DNA of 17,033 nt from an uncultured beta proteobacterium (GCA_903845455.1 CAIMXN010000076.1:1-17033), one strand, 5' to 3'. Positions 5,917-14,200 are shown, numbered from the stretch's first letter. Notes: a model not told the origin generated them from the letters alone. Made by a program: numbers and translations.

Positions 5917-6393
5917 ATGGATTTTGATTTATTCCTTCATATCGCCCCGCGCCTGTTCCTAGCGATGCTTTCCGGTCTTGTGCTAGGCCTTAATCGACAA
6001 CTACACCATAAATCGGCCGGGGTCAGAACACATTCACTTGTTGCAATTGGTGCAGCTACTGCCGTACTTTTAGTGGCAGACTTTCCTCAGGATAATGCTC
6101 AAGCTGTTAGCCGTGTTCTCCAAGGCCTGATTACGGGCATTGGGTTCTTGGGCGCCGGTCTCATCATTCAAGCAGGTAAAGCAAACCGGATCCATGGATT
6201 AACTACAGCAGCTAGCATCTGGGCTGTGGCCCTATTTGGGGCTGCCTTTGGGGCAGGCCAGTATATTCTTGGCTTTAGCGCCCTGATTTTGACGCTATTA
6301 GTTTTGATTGTAGGTGGCAGTTTGGAGAAATTTGTAACGCATCACCTTCCAATACGGGAAAGTCAGGATACTGGAAAAGATAAAATACAGTGA
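5917..6393 (+). CDS. mgtC: MgtC/SapB family membrane protein
   Basis: A 158-residue integral membrane protein. It shows the MgtC/SapB signature: LSGLVLGLNRQLHHKSAGVRTH near residue 20-40, then GIGFLGAGLIIQ and HGLTTAASIWAVALFGAAFG. About four to five hydrophobic segments fill the chain. It ends shortly after the last one, so it lacks the C-terminal ACT-like domain of the roughly 230-residue Salmonella MgtC and belongs to the short form. MgtC proteins help cells live at low Mg2+; in Salmonella MgtC also inhibits the F1Fo ATP synthase and acts on PhoR to raise phosphate uptake. Proximity to phoR is therefore suggestive. The ATG at 5917 has only a weak AAAGAGA upstream, consistent with coupling to the small ORF that ends 14 bp earlier. 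Confidence 0.88.
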   Translation: MDFDLFLHIAPRLFLAMLSGLVLGLNRQLHHKSAGVRTHSLVAIGAATAVLLVADFPQDNAQAVSRVLQGLITGIGFLGAGLIIQAGKANRIHGLTTAASIWAVALFGAAFGAGQYILGFSALILTLLVLIVGGSLEKFVTHHLPIRESQDTGKDKIQ

Positions 6394-6412
6394 GACCTTG
6401 AATGGCAGCTAA

Positions 6413-6437
6413 AAATGGCACTAAATTAGTGCCATTT
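6413..6437. terminator. Perfect inverted repeat after mgtC, probable transcription terminator
   Basis: AAATGGCACTAA (6413-6424) and TTAGTGCCATTT (6426-6437) are exact reverse complements around one base; a realistic hairpin has about 9 bp (AAATGGCAC with GTGCCATTT) and a 7-base loop. On the plus strand it is followed by AAATAAAA, not a T-run. On the minus strand the right arm runs into TTTTT. It begins 20 bp after the mgtC stop and may terminate, weaken or protect the mgtC transcript, and may block antisense entry. Confidence 0.5.
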
Positions 6438-6445
6438 AAATAAAA

Positions 6446-6456
6446 CTGTCATATTT
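6446..6456 (+). promoter_or_regulatory. Single PhoB-type half-site before the channel gene
   Basis: CTGTCATATTT (6446-6456) matches the PhoB half-site consensus almost exactly. The next 11 bp (GAAGCTTATTC) do not match well, so this is a half-box at best. It lies 40 bp before the TTG start of the MscS-family gene and just after the mgtC hairpin, a sensible promoter position, but no clear -10 is seen. Confidence 0.33.
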
Positions 6457-6495
6457 GAAGCTTATTCTGCAAGGTCTTAACAGACTGTAAGCAAA

Positions 6496-9400
6496 TTGAA
6501 GCTCCGGCACTACTTAACTCTATACGCTGCAAAATTAATCTCGTTGAAAAACTTCATTCTTCAGTTGAAGTTTCATGACTTAATGAAGCTATGGGGGGCA
6601 AAAATTCAGCTACTCCCTGCTGCACTAGTGCGCTTTTCAAAAACAGGCATTGCCTTTATTAAACATCCCTACATGCCTCTTTCTCAACAGGACTGTTTAA
6701 ACTGGCTGAAAAAGCGTTGGAAGACTCTTTTAGGATCCTTCAGCGCCCTAGTCATTAGCTTAGCGGTACTCAATGCCAGCGGTTTTTTACCGCTCAGCCT
6801 CATTACTGGATCCGATACCAGCAAAGAAAATTTACCCAACGTGATGCTGATTGCAGACTTCTCGGGCCCCTTTAAGGCTACTGGAGAAGCCCTTAAATCA
6901 GGCTTTGAAGTAGGGCTAAAACAGTCTGGTACAGGAAGTCTCATCAACCTAGTTAGTAGAGATGATCGCGGCAGTCCTGAGGTCTTGGATGCCCTTGCGG
7001 ACGGCGCCATGGCAGATTACCGCTTATTAGCCGTTATCGGGCCTGTGCAGCGTTTGGGTGTAGACGGATTTGTGAAAGCGGCTGAAGAAGCCCATGCGCC
7101 CTTGATTTTGCCTGTCGGGCCTCCTCGCCCCTTAGACGATAGTAAGTGGGTATTTTCGATGCAACCCAATTTGCAAAAAACAGGTGAATTTATTGGTCAC
7201 CTCTTATTAAAAATTAAGACCCCTAAGCGTGTTGCGGTGGTCATGTCAAAAGGCCAGCCTGCCAGCCCTTACTTCAGCGGTATTACACAGAGCTTAGTAG
7301 ACAACAATGTCCAACTCGATAGCACCGAAGTTATTGAAATCGATGGTCTTACAGATGCAAAAACGGGCGCCTCACGTCTACTCTCATTTGATCTCTTATT
7401 TTTAGATCTCCCAAGAGACTACGCTCAAGAAATTGTAAAAGGTCTCCGAGACCAAGATCACAAGGGACTGGTGGTTGGTCTTGGTGAATCAGCTGATCCT
7501 GCATTTGCACAAGGCTTTGATGCCCTACCTAAAGAGCAATTGCAAAAAGGCTATTACACCCAAAATATGTTGGGCGTGACTCCTTATGCCGCTGACATTG
7601 CCAATGAAGTCAGCCGCCCTCTTTCTGAGGCCTTCGTAAAGGCAAATGGTCGTAATCCAGACTGGGCTTATGCCTACGGTTATGACACCGCACTATTATT
7701 AGGCGCCTTCCTGAAAGAAAAAAAAGCAGCGCTGAAGAAATCCAACCTAAGCCCTGAAGAATTACGCGAGGCTTTGCGTGCCTGGCTCAGCCAACTATCT
7801 AATAAGCCCAATGGACCGCAAGGCTTTACTGGGCCCATTCGCTTTAATCAAAATCAAGAACGTGAAATCCCACCACGCTTAGTGCAATTTAAATATGGCA
7901 ATAAAACCATTCCCTACTTTTTGCAATTTTCGGATGATGCTCCCGTTTTAGCAGTTGAAGGCGCAAAAGATCCTACTGCTGCAATTATTAATGGTCTGAG
8001 CTACCGCATAGTACCGGCAGTCTTTAGTGGCATTCATATTCGCTCTATCCGAGATATTTCCCTTGAAAAAGGAAATTACTTTGCTGATTTTGATTTGTGG
8101 TTTAGATCAAATATAAAAATTGATCCTGAAGATATTGAATTTCTACCAACACCACAAGAGCGCCCGAGTCGTGAACTCATAGAGTCGGAAGAACACAATG
8201 GGATCTGGTATTCAAGAGTACGCTTTAAAGGGAAGCTCCCTTTAATTACTCGAGCTCGCGATTTAGGCTTAGGAACCTTGCGCTTAAATATTGGTTGGAT
8301 TGATCATAAGCTCGACAGTTCAAATCTTCGCTTTGTAGTCGATATTGATAGCTTGAGTAAAAATGGCAAAGCATACCCAATTTATGAACAACTAGATAGC
8401 GAGGGCTCATTAGAGCGCTCGACAGGATATGACGCCATTGCCTCTGTATTGGCAGCCGAGGATGTTTCCTTGAGGGCATTAGGCGATCCTAGAGCTACCG
8501 CAGGGCAGCTGCGCTACTCAACAACTGACCTCAAGATAACCTTGGGTTCATCTACTGCTTTATTGCCTAAAGCATCGATTGCTGCTTCAGCACCGCCTAC
8601 CGTAATGACCATTGTTTTTGTAATACTGTGCCTATTGCTGTCGGGTATTTTTATCTTGCACACCTTTTTTAAGAAATTGCATTTTCAAAATCTCTTTATT
8701 CACCTGCTTATTTTTATTACTTTAGTAGCTGGTGATATGGCATTTTTCACTTCTGAATTAGCTGAAAGTATTTCTGCTGGTTGGCTTATTTTGATTCGCT
8801 ATTCAATTGATTTGGCATATTACGGCTTTATCGCCGCCATCATCAATGACGTGATGGTACGCCTACTGATTAGAAAATATGGTGACAAAGAAGGTGGTCT
8901 TGGCCACACCATGATTGGCGGTCTACGGTTTTTAGTTTACATAGTAGCTTTAGGCCTCTACTACACCACAGTTCTTCAACGAGACTTACTACCCATTTTG
9001 GCAACCTCCTCTGTAATATTGACTGTAGTTGGTTTGGCAATGCGTGAGCTCATTTTTGATTTTATGAGTGGTATTGCCATTGCACTGGATGACTCATTAT
9101 TAGCAGGCAATTGGGTTACCTTAAATTTGCGCTACGGCAGAGTCACTGGAATCATTGAACAATTAGGCTGGCGTTACGTGAAAATCCGTTCCCGAGATAA
9201 TGTAGTCCATTTAATCCCAAACTCAAATGTATATGCTCAAGTAGTCTCAAACTTCTCGCTAAGTGGAGGCTATCGTCGCGTAGATGTTAACTTTACGGCT
9301 AGAAATGAACTTGGTATGGAGTATGTGATTGAGGCTACTGGTAATGCAGCTATAGCTGTCTTACCAACAATTGAAGGTGCTGGTCAAGACTTGCCAGTTC

Positions 9401-9624
9401 GCGTGGTATGCGAACAATTTAGAATAGATGAAAGTGAGATGAAGGTTCAGTTTTATCTTAAAGATGATGTCTCTTTTGACTCAGCTAGAACAAAAATGCT
9501 CTCTGCGATTCATCATTCTTTACTAGATCTTGAGAAAACACATCAAATTTTTGACATTGATAGAGGTTCCAGGGCTAGACGTTACGATCGCAACATACCG
9601 ACTACTGGAATGGAAAATAACTAA
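6496..9624 (+). CDS. MscS-family channel fused to a type 1 periplasmic ligand-binding domain
   Basis: A 1042-residue membrane protein. Residues 1-77 are basic. A first membrane segment (about 78-103) leads to a LivK/Peripla_BP_6-like ligand-binding domain (about 112-475, from VMLIADFSGPFKATGEALKSG). A second extracytoplasmic region (about 495-690) has beta-strand character; the stretch IHIRSIRDISLEKGNYFADF recalls the start of Cys-loop receptor binding domains. Then come five hydrophobic segments from about 701, 732, 759, 802 and 833, the last being the MscS pore helix (LAMRELIFDFMSGIAIALDD). The MscS beta domain follows (GNWVTLNLRYGRVTGI, and HLIPNSNVYAQVVSNFS), then a short cytoplasmic end. 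The topology is consistent: binding domains outside, MscS vestibule inside. It suggests ligand-controlled gating of an MscS channel; the ligand is unknown. The TTG start lacks a clear ribosome site; ATG at 6583 is an alternative. It converges on phoR with a 36-bp gap. Confidence 0.85.
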   Translation: MKLRHYLTLYAAKLISLKNFILQLKFHDLMKLWGAKIQLLPAALVRFSKTGIAFIKHPYMPLSQQDCLNWLKKRWKTLLGSFSALVISLAVLNASGFLPLSLITGSDTSKENLPNVMLIADFSGPFKATGEALKSGFEVGLKQSGTGSLINLVSRDDRGSPEVLDALADGAMADYRLLAVIGPVQRLGVDGFVKAAEEAHAPLILPVGPPRPLDDSKWVFSMQPNLQKTGEFIGHLLLKIKTPKRVAVVMSKGQPASPYFSGITQSLVDNNVQLDSTEVIEIDGLTDAKTGASRLLSFDLLFLDLPRDYAQEIVKGLRDQDHKGLVVGLGESADPAFAQGFDALPKEQLQKGYYTQNMLGVTPYAADIANEVSRPLSEAFVKANGRNPDWAYAYGYDTALLLGAFLKEKKAALKKSNLSPEELREALRAWLSQLSNKPNGPQGFTGPIRFNQNQEREIPPRLVQFKYGNKTIPYFLQFSDDAPVLAVEGAKDPTAAIINGLSYRIVPAVFSGIHIRSIRDISLEKGNYFADFDLWFRSNIKIDPEDIEFLPTPQERPSRELIESEEHNGIWYSRVRFKGKLPLITRARDLGLGTLRLNIGWIDHKLDSSNLRFVVDIDSLSKNGKAYPIYEQLDSEGSLERSTGYDAIASVLAAEDVSLRALGDPRATAGQLRYSTTDLKITLGSSTALLPKASIAASAPPTVMTIVFVILCLLLSGIFILHTFFKKLHFQNLFIHLLIFITLVAGDMAFFTSELAESISAGWLILIRYSIDLAYYGFIAAIINDVMVRLLIRKYGDKEGGLGHTMIGGLRFLVYIVALGLYYTTVLQRDLLPILATSSVILTVVGLAMRELIFDFMSGIAIALDDSLLAGNWVTLNLRYGRVTGIIEQLGWRYVKIRSRDNVVHLIPNSNVYAQVVSNFSLSGGYRRVDVNFTARNELGMEYVIEATGNAAIAVLPTIEGAGQDLPVRVVCEQFRIDESEMKVQFYLKDDVSFDSARTKMLSAIHHSLLDLEKTHQIFDIDRGSRARRYDRNIPTTGMENN

Positions 9625-9660
9625 ATCCACACGCTGTAGATGAATTCAAGAGAGTTCACC

Positions 9661-10968
9661 CTACTGAATCATTGTTTGAATTCGCTCAGATGGTATTAAC
9701 AAAGTAAATTTACTGCCCTTGCCATGGATACTCTCAATGAGTAATTGAGCCTGATGTCGACTGGCAATATGCTTCACAATGGCAAGACCTAGGCCAGTGC
9801 CACCCGTTTCCCGCGAACGACTTCGATCAACTCGATAGAAACGCTCTGTTAGGCGTGGCAAATGCTCCGGTGCTATTCCAGGACCTGTATCGGCTACTGA
9901 AAATTCACCCTCGCCATGGTCATTAATACGCCAATCAATAGTAATTTCACCATTTTCAGGGGTGTAGCGTATGGCATTACTGACAAGGTTTAGAAAAGCG
10001 GAACTCAATTCCCTCTCTTCGCCTAGCACTTTGTAACCCGGCTCAATATGGCAGTAAATCCGTTGCCTGCCTCTAGACAAGGCTTTGGCATCACTCTCGA
10101 CCACGCTAACCAAGTTATGTACCGAAACAGGGGATAACGGTGCAGGCAGTAAATTAGCCTCCAAATTAGCAAGGGCCAACAAGTCTTCCACAAGATTTTT
10201 CATTCTTGTAGCTTGATCCATCATCATGTCGAAATACTCATTCCGCTTTTGCTCGTCTAGTTTTAGGGTTTGGACTGTCTCGAGAAAGCCCATCATGACG
10301 GTTAGAGGCGTTCTCATTTCATGAGAAACATTCGCAACGAAATCTCGACGCATTGCCTCAGTTTTACGCAGATTAGTAATGTCTTGAGCAAGCAATAGAT
10401 GTAACTCGTTGGCAAAGGGGAATAATTGCACCATCAAAGTTAAATTGGATTGCGGCCCCATACCCTCAATAATTAAGGGCTCTAAATAATTTCTCTTAGT
10501 TAAGTACTCAAAAAATTCTGGACGACGAATTAAGTAATGAATGCGTTGAAAAGCATCTCTCTTGAAATTCAATCCGAAAAAGGTTTCAGAGATATGATTA
10601 CACCATTCGATCTTATCCTCCTTGTCGAGCATGATGATGCCATTTGGAGAGGCCTGGAAAGCCTGAATAAAGCGATCATGTTGCTGGCGAATCGTTTGTA
10701 TTTCCTGCTTGTGTTCTCTGAATTGGCGTTTTAAGCGATGGACCAAATCTTCCCATAACCCACTCACTTCTGGTGTAGAACCATTACCATCACGATTTAA
10801 AAAATGCTGGATTTTATATAAATTGAGATACGAATAGGCCAGTGGAATAGAGAGAATCACCACGCAAAGCCCCAAGGCCAAAAGAGGTCCATAGAGAGCA
10901 TTTGACACATAAGCGGCCACTATTGAAAGGCCGATGATGAAAAAAAAGCGGAGCAAGAAAGCAATCAT
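9661..10968 (-). CDS. phoR: Phosphate regulon sensor histidine kinase PhoR
   Basis: A 435-residue histidine kinase. Two hydrophobic segments (about 5-20 and 27-46) are joined by a very short loop, so it has almost no periplasmic part, as usual for PhoR that reads the transport state of PstSCAB through PhoU. A PAS-like domain (about 98-200), DHp helix with FVANVSHEMRTPL (phospho-acceptor His216), and a HATPase domain with FLNLVSNAIRYTP (N box), VADTGPGIAPEHL (G1) and GGTGLGLAIVKH (G2) follow. It phosphorylates PhoB under phosphate limitation. It is last in the pst-pho operon, 50 bp after phoB. No Shine-Dalgarno sequence precedes the ATG, and an inverted repeat covers the start codon. No ppk follows it, unlike the usual Burkholderiales order. 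Confidence 0.95.
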   Translation of the reverse strand: MIAFLLRFFFIIGLSIVAAYVSNALYGPLLALGLCVVILSIPLAYSYLNLYKIQHFLNRDGNGSTPEVSGLWEDLVHRLKRQFREHKQEIQTIRQQHDRFIQAFQASPNGIIMLDKEDKIEWCNHISETFFGLNFKRDAFQRIHYLIRRPEFFEYLTKRNYLEPLIIEGMGPQSNLTLMVQLFPFANELHLLLAQDITNLRKTEAMRRDFVANVSHEMRTPLTVMMGFLETVQTLKLDEQKRNEYFDMMMDQATRMKNLVEDLLALANLEANLLPAPLSPVSVHNLVSVVESDAKALSRGRQRIYCHIEPGYKVLGEERELSSAFLNLVSNAIRYTPENGEITIDWRINDHGEGEFSVADTGPGIAPEHLPRLTERFYRVDRSRSRETGGTGLGLAIVKHIASRHQAQLLIESIHGKGSKFTLLIPSERIQTMIQ

Positions 10969-10998
10969 AGGAATAATACTAGTGCATCTTCATTCCTA
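10968..10998 (-). promoter_or_regulatory. Inverted repeat overlapping the phoR start codon
   Basis: In the mRNA, UAGGAAU (10998-10992) can pair with AUUCCUA (10974-10968) across a 17-base loop. The right arm's last base is the A of the phoR AUG, and the left arm holds the only AGGA near the start. A hairpin would hide both. The stem has 7 bp and moderate strength, so a chance repeat is possible. Confidence 0.35.
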
Positions 10999-11018
10999 CA
11001 GGGTAAAGGCCTTTTTCC

Positions 11019-11735
11019 TTAAGTCAGCGTTGGGCTCTTGGTAAGTCGATAACCGCTACCTCGAACAGTCTCAATAAAACGTTCACAGTTCGCCTTAGCC
11101 AGGGCTGCCCTCAGACGCTTAATGTGAACATCAACTGTGCGTTCTTCGATATACACATCATTTCCCCAAACCTGATCCAGCAATTGAGTGCGCGTATGTA
11201 CTCGCTCAGAATTGAGCATCAGAAACTGAAGCAAACGATATTCAGTAGGTCCCAAGATAATAGTTTCAGGATCTTTACCTTGCCATACTGCCGTTACTCG
11301 ATGGGCTAGCGAGTCAATCATGAGTGGCCCCACACAGAGCAAAGGCTGATCCACCAAAATGGTTCCCTGACGGCGCAGCAATGCCTTAACGCGTGCAATT
11401 AATTCTTTAGGAGAAAATGGTTTAGTAATGTAATCATCAGCCCCTGCATCAAGTCCTTGAATTTTATCCAGCTCATCACTTTTAGCAGTCAAAAGAATAA
11501 TCGGTAGCGATTGAGTTTTGGGGTTTGCTCTTAATTCTTTAGAGAATTGCACACCAGATTTTCCTGGCAGCATCCAATCTAAAATTAACAAATGTGGAGT
11601 ATTTTCACGCATCATAGCGGCAGCTTCGTCCGCCTGAAAAGCACGTTCTACTTCATAACCTGCATGCGTGAGATTAATAGCAATTAATTCTGCTATTGAT
11701 GGCTCATCTTCTACTATTAGAATCCGATGACTCAT
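11019..11735 (-). CDS. phoB: Phosphate regulon response regulator PhoB
   Basis: A 238-residue OmpR/PhoB-family regulator. The receiver domain (1-120) carries the acidic pocket Glu9-Asp10, phospho-acceptor Asp53 (LLILDWMLPGKSG), switch Thr83 (LLTAKSDE) and Lys105 (YITKPFSPKEL). The DNA-binding winged helix (about 135-235) contains TEYRLLQFLMLN and the recognition part RTVDVHIKRLRAAL, ending RGSGYRL. Phosphorylated by PhoR, it binds tandem 11-bp Pho boxes and recruits sigma70 polymerase. AGGG precedes the ATG by about nine bases. It lies 35 bp after phoU and 50 bp before phoR in the same operon, and is the likely regulator of the Pho-like boxes noted elsewhere in the window. Confidence 0.96.
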   Translation of the reverse strand: MSHRILIVEDEPSIAELIAINLTHAGYEVERAFQADEAAAMMRENTPHLLILDWMLPGKSGVQFSKELRANPKTQSLPIILLTAKSDELDKIQGLDAGADDYITKPFSPKELIARVKALLRRQGTILVDQPLLCVGPLMIDSLAHRVTAVWQGKDPETIILGPTEYRLLQFLMLNSERVHTRTQLLDQVWGNDVYIEERTVDVHIKRLRAALAKANCERFIETVRGSGYRLTKSPTLT

Positions 11736-11770
11736 AGCGAAGCCCTAACCTTAAACTGAATATTAGTAAT

Positions 11771-12475
11771 TTACTTATTCGCTTCGCGTTCCAAATCTTC
11801 ATGGGGAATATGGCGAACATCAGCGCCTTTGGCAACATAAATAACGAACTCAGCAATATTTTTAGCATGATCACCAATGCGCTCAATCGCCTTGGCAATT
11901 GTCAGCATATCCAATCCTGTTGAAATAAGGCGCGGATCTTCCATCATATAAGTAACCAACAAACGGACAAATGATCTGAATTCATCATCAATTTGACGAT
12001 CTTCCTTAACAACGTTGGCTGCAGCTACCGCATCTAAACGAGCAAAAGAATCTAAGCTTCTACGCAATAAAGAAACAGCCATCTGGCCAGATAAGCGAAT
12101 TTCAGAAATATTGATCTTATTTAAAATGCCGTCAGTAATCAGGCGCTTTGTTCTCTTAGCGACACGCTCAGCTTCATCACCAGCTCTCTCGAGATTGGTG
12201 ATCGCCTTAGAAACTGCCATCACTAAACGCAAATCGCGAGCTGTTGGCTGGCGCCGTGCTATCACTTCAGCACAATTAGAATCAATTTCTACCTCAAGTT
12301 CATTAACTCTTTTCTCGCGCTCAATGACTAAATCGCATAACTCGGCATCCATCTGAGAAAAACCTTGAAGAGCAACCGTAATCTGCGCCTCAACCAAACC
12401 ACCCATTTCCAGTAGTTTGCTGCAAAGTGAATTTAAATCTGTATCAAATTGTGACGATAAATGATTATCTGGCAT
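11771..12475 (-). CDS. phoU: Phosphate transport regulator PhoU
   Basis: A 234-residue, all-helical protein of two repeated three-helix bundles. Each half carries the metal-cluster helix of the family: LERAGDEAERVAKR in the first and IERIGDHAKNIAEF near the C-terminus. PhoU links the PstSCAB transporter to PhoR and keeps PhoR in the phosphatase state when phosphate is plentiful; loss of it generally makes the Pho regulon constitutive and raises polyphosphate. It starts 13 bp after the pstB stop, with AGGA in the gap, and is followed 35 bp later by phoB. Length and motifs are ordinary for the family. Confidence 0.96.
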   Translation of the reverse strand: MPDNHLSSQFDTDLNSLCSKLLEMGGLVEAQITVALQGFSQMDAELCDLVIEREKRVNELEVEIDSNCAEVIARRQPTARDLRLVMAVSKAITNLERAGDEAERVAKRTKRLITDGILNKINISEIRLSGQMAVSLLRRSLDSFARLDAVAAANVVKEDRQIDDEFRSFVRLLVTYMMEDPRLISTGLDMLTIAKAIERIGDHAKNIAEFVIYVAKGADVRHIPHEDLEREANK

Positions 12476-12488
12476 TTTAATATTCCTA

Positions 12489-13307
12489 TTAACCGAATCG
12501 GCCTGTTATGTAGTCTTCTGTCTCTTTTCTCTTCGGCTTAATGAAGATCTCATCGGTATTACCAAACTCAACCATCTCACCTAAATACATATATGCGGTA
12601 AAGTCCGATACCCTTGCTGCTTGTTGCATATTGTGAGTCACAATTGCGATCGTATAGTCCTGCTTTAGTTCATTGACCAATTCTTCAATTTTACCCGTGG
12701 AAATAGGATCTAGGGCTGAAGTTGGCTCATCCAATAACAAAATAGAGGGTCTTACTGCTACACCACGTGCTATACAGAGACGCTGCTGCTGACCACCAGA
12801 CAAAGATAGGCCACTCTGCCCTAACTTATCTTTAACTTCATTCCATAAAGCAGCTTTATTGAGTGCCCACTCTACTCGATCATTCATCTCAGAATTAGAG
12901 AGCTTCTCATAGAGGCGTACACCAAAAGCAATATTGTCATAAATAGACATCGGAAAAGGTGTTGGCGACTGAAACACCATACCAATTTGATAGCGCAAGA
13001 GGTTTAAGTCCTGGTCTTTATCAAGAATATTCTTGCCATAGAAATTGATGTTACCTTCGGCACGTTGCCCAGGGTATAAGTCATACATGCGGTTTAAAGT
13101 TCGTAATAAGGTTGATTTGCCACATCCTGATGGACCGATAAAGGCAGTGACATGTTTTTCTGCGATATCAAGGTTGATATTTTTTAAGCCCTGAAATTTA
13201 CCGTAGAAGAAATTCATATTTCGAATTTCTAATGCATTCTTCATGACAGCAGTTTCTGGTGTCGCAGAAATATCAAGGTTAATACCTTGCTCTTCAGTTG
13301 TGTTCAT
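12489..13307 (-). CDS. pstB: Phosphate ABC transporter ATP-binding protein PstB
   Basis: A 272-residue ABC ATPase from the ATG at 13307. Walker A GPSGCGKST (58-66), the Q-loop around MVFQSPTPFPMS, signature LSGGQQQR, Walker B ILLLDEPTSALD and switch VTHN are all intact; FPMSIYDNIAFG is typical of PstB. It drives phosphate import by the PstCA channel. The frame can also start at ATG 13334, overlapping the pstA stop as ATGA, but that site has no Shine-Dalgarno sequence, whereas AAGGA sits seven bases before 13307. The first 20 or so residues are a non-conserved extension before the nucleotide-binding domain. Confidence 0.96.
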   Translation of the reverse strand: MNTTEEQGINLDISATPETAVMKNALEIRNMNFFYGKFQGLKNINLDIAEKHVTAFIGPSGCGKSTLLRTLNRMYDLYPGQRAEGNINFYGKNILDKDQDLNLLRYQIGMVFQSPTPFPMSIYDNIAFGVRLYEKLSNSEMNDRVEWALNKAALWNEVKDKLGQSGLSLSGGQQQRLCIARGVAVRPSILLLDEPTSALDPISTGKIEELVNELKQDYTIAIVTHNMQQAARVSDFTAYMYLGEMVEFGNTDEIFIKPKRKETEDYITGRFG

Positions 13308-13330
13308 AAAACGTCCTTCAGTGATGTCGT

Positions 13331-14200
13331 TCATCTTTTTGATTTATCGCGAAGAAACACGCGAGCTAGAATATTTAAACCAAGAACTGTGCAGGTAATT
13401 AATAAAGCACCAACCCAGGCCAAGTCAACCCAATTGTCATAGGGGCTCATTGCAAATTGGAAAATAACCATTGGCAAGTTTGCCATTGGTCCATTCATCT
13501 TCCATGAGAAAAATTGATTATTCAATGCTGTAAATAGTAGTGGCGCAGTTTCGCCACTAACCCGCGCAACAGCGAGAAGCACGCCTGTCATGACGCCGCT
13601 TTGCGCCGCTTTTAAAGTGATATTGATATTCACTTTCCACTTTGGCGCACCCAAAGCAAAAGCAGCCTCACGTAAGCGTACAGGAACTAAATTGAGCATA
13701 TTTTCTGTAGTACGCACCACCACTGGAATCGCAATCAATGCTAAAGCTAGGCTCCCAGCCCAACCAGAGAAATGCTTACCAGGCGCAATCACAAAAGCGT
13801 AAACAAATAAGCCAATAACGATCGATGGTGCTGACAACATAATGTCGATCACAAAGCGAGTAATTTCTGCCATGGTGTTTTTCTTACCATATTCAGATAA
13901 GTAAATGCCAGCCATGATGCCGATTGGCGTGCCAATAATGGTGCAAAAAAAGACCAACATCAAACTACCTACAATGGCGTTAGCCAAACCACCGCCATCT
14001 GAACCAGGCCCAGGGGTACTCTGAATAAAGGTATCGATTGAAATTGCTGAAAAGCCTTTAACAACCAAAACCGAAAGAATCCAAAGCAAAAAGAACATCC
14101 CGATTGCCATAGCAATCATTGAGATAGTTAATCCAAAAAAGTTTTGGCGTTTACGCTTCTGAAATAGTGAGGCATCAAAATGGGCAGGAGTATTCATCAT
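13331..14200 (-). CDS. pstA: Phosphate ABC transporter permease PstA
   Basis: A 289-residue inner-membrane permease with about six hydrophobic segments. The coupling loop (EAAFALGAPKWKVNINITLKAAQSG) contacts PstB. The following ARVSGETAPLLFTALNNQFFSW segment is characteristic of PstA and carries the conserved charged pair. The ATG at 14200 overlaps the pstC stop (ATGA arrangement), with GGAG seven bases upstream inside pstC, indicating coupled translation. A second ATG directly follows at 14197. The stop lies against the pstB frame. Confidence 0.95.
   Translation of the reverse strand: MMNTPAHFDASLFQKRKRQNFFGLTISMIAMAIGMFFLLWILSVLVVKGFSAISIDTFIQSTPGPGSDGGGLANAIVGSLMLVFFCTIIGTPIGIMAGIYLSEYGKKNTMAEITRFVIDIMLSAPSIVIGLFVYAFVIAPGKHFSGWAGSLALALIAIPVVVRTTENMLNLVPVRLREAAFALGAPKWKVNINITLKAAQSGVMTGVLLAVARVSGETAPLLFTALNNQFFSWKMNGPMANLPMVIFQFAMSPYDNWVDLAWVGALLITCTVLGLNILARVFLRDKSKR

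Noticed and set aside
9625..9660. Bidirectional terminator between the convergent channel gene and phoR
   Set aside because: The 36-bp gap has no stable inverted repeat with a T-run on either strand.
10980..11018. AAAGGCCTTT palindrome between phoB and phoR as terminator
   Set aside because: It has no loop and no usable T-run in the phoB-phoR direction, and phoR is expected to be cotranscribed with phoB.
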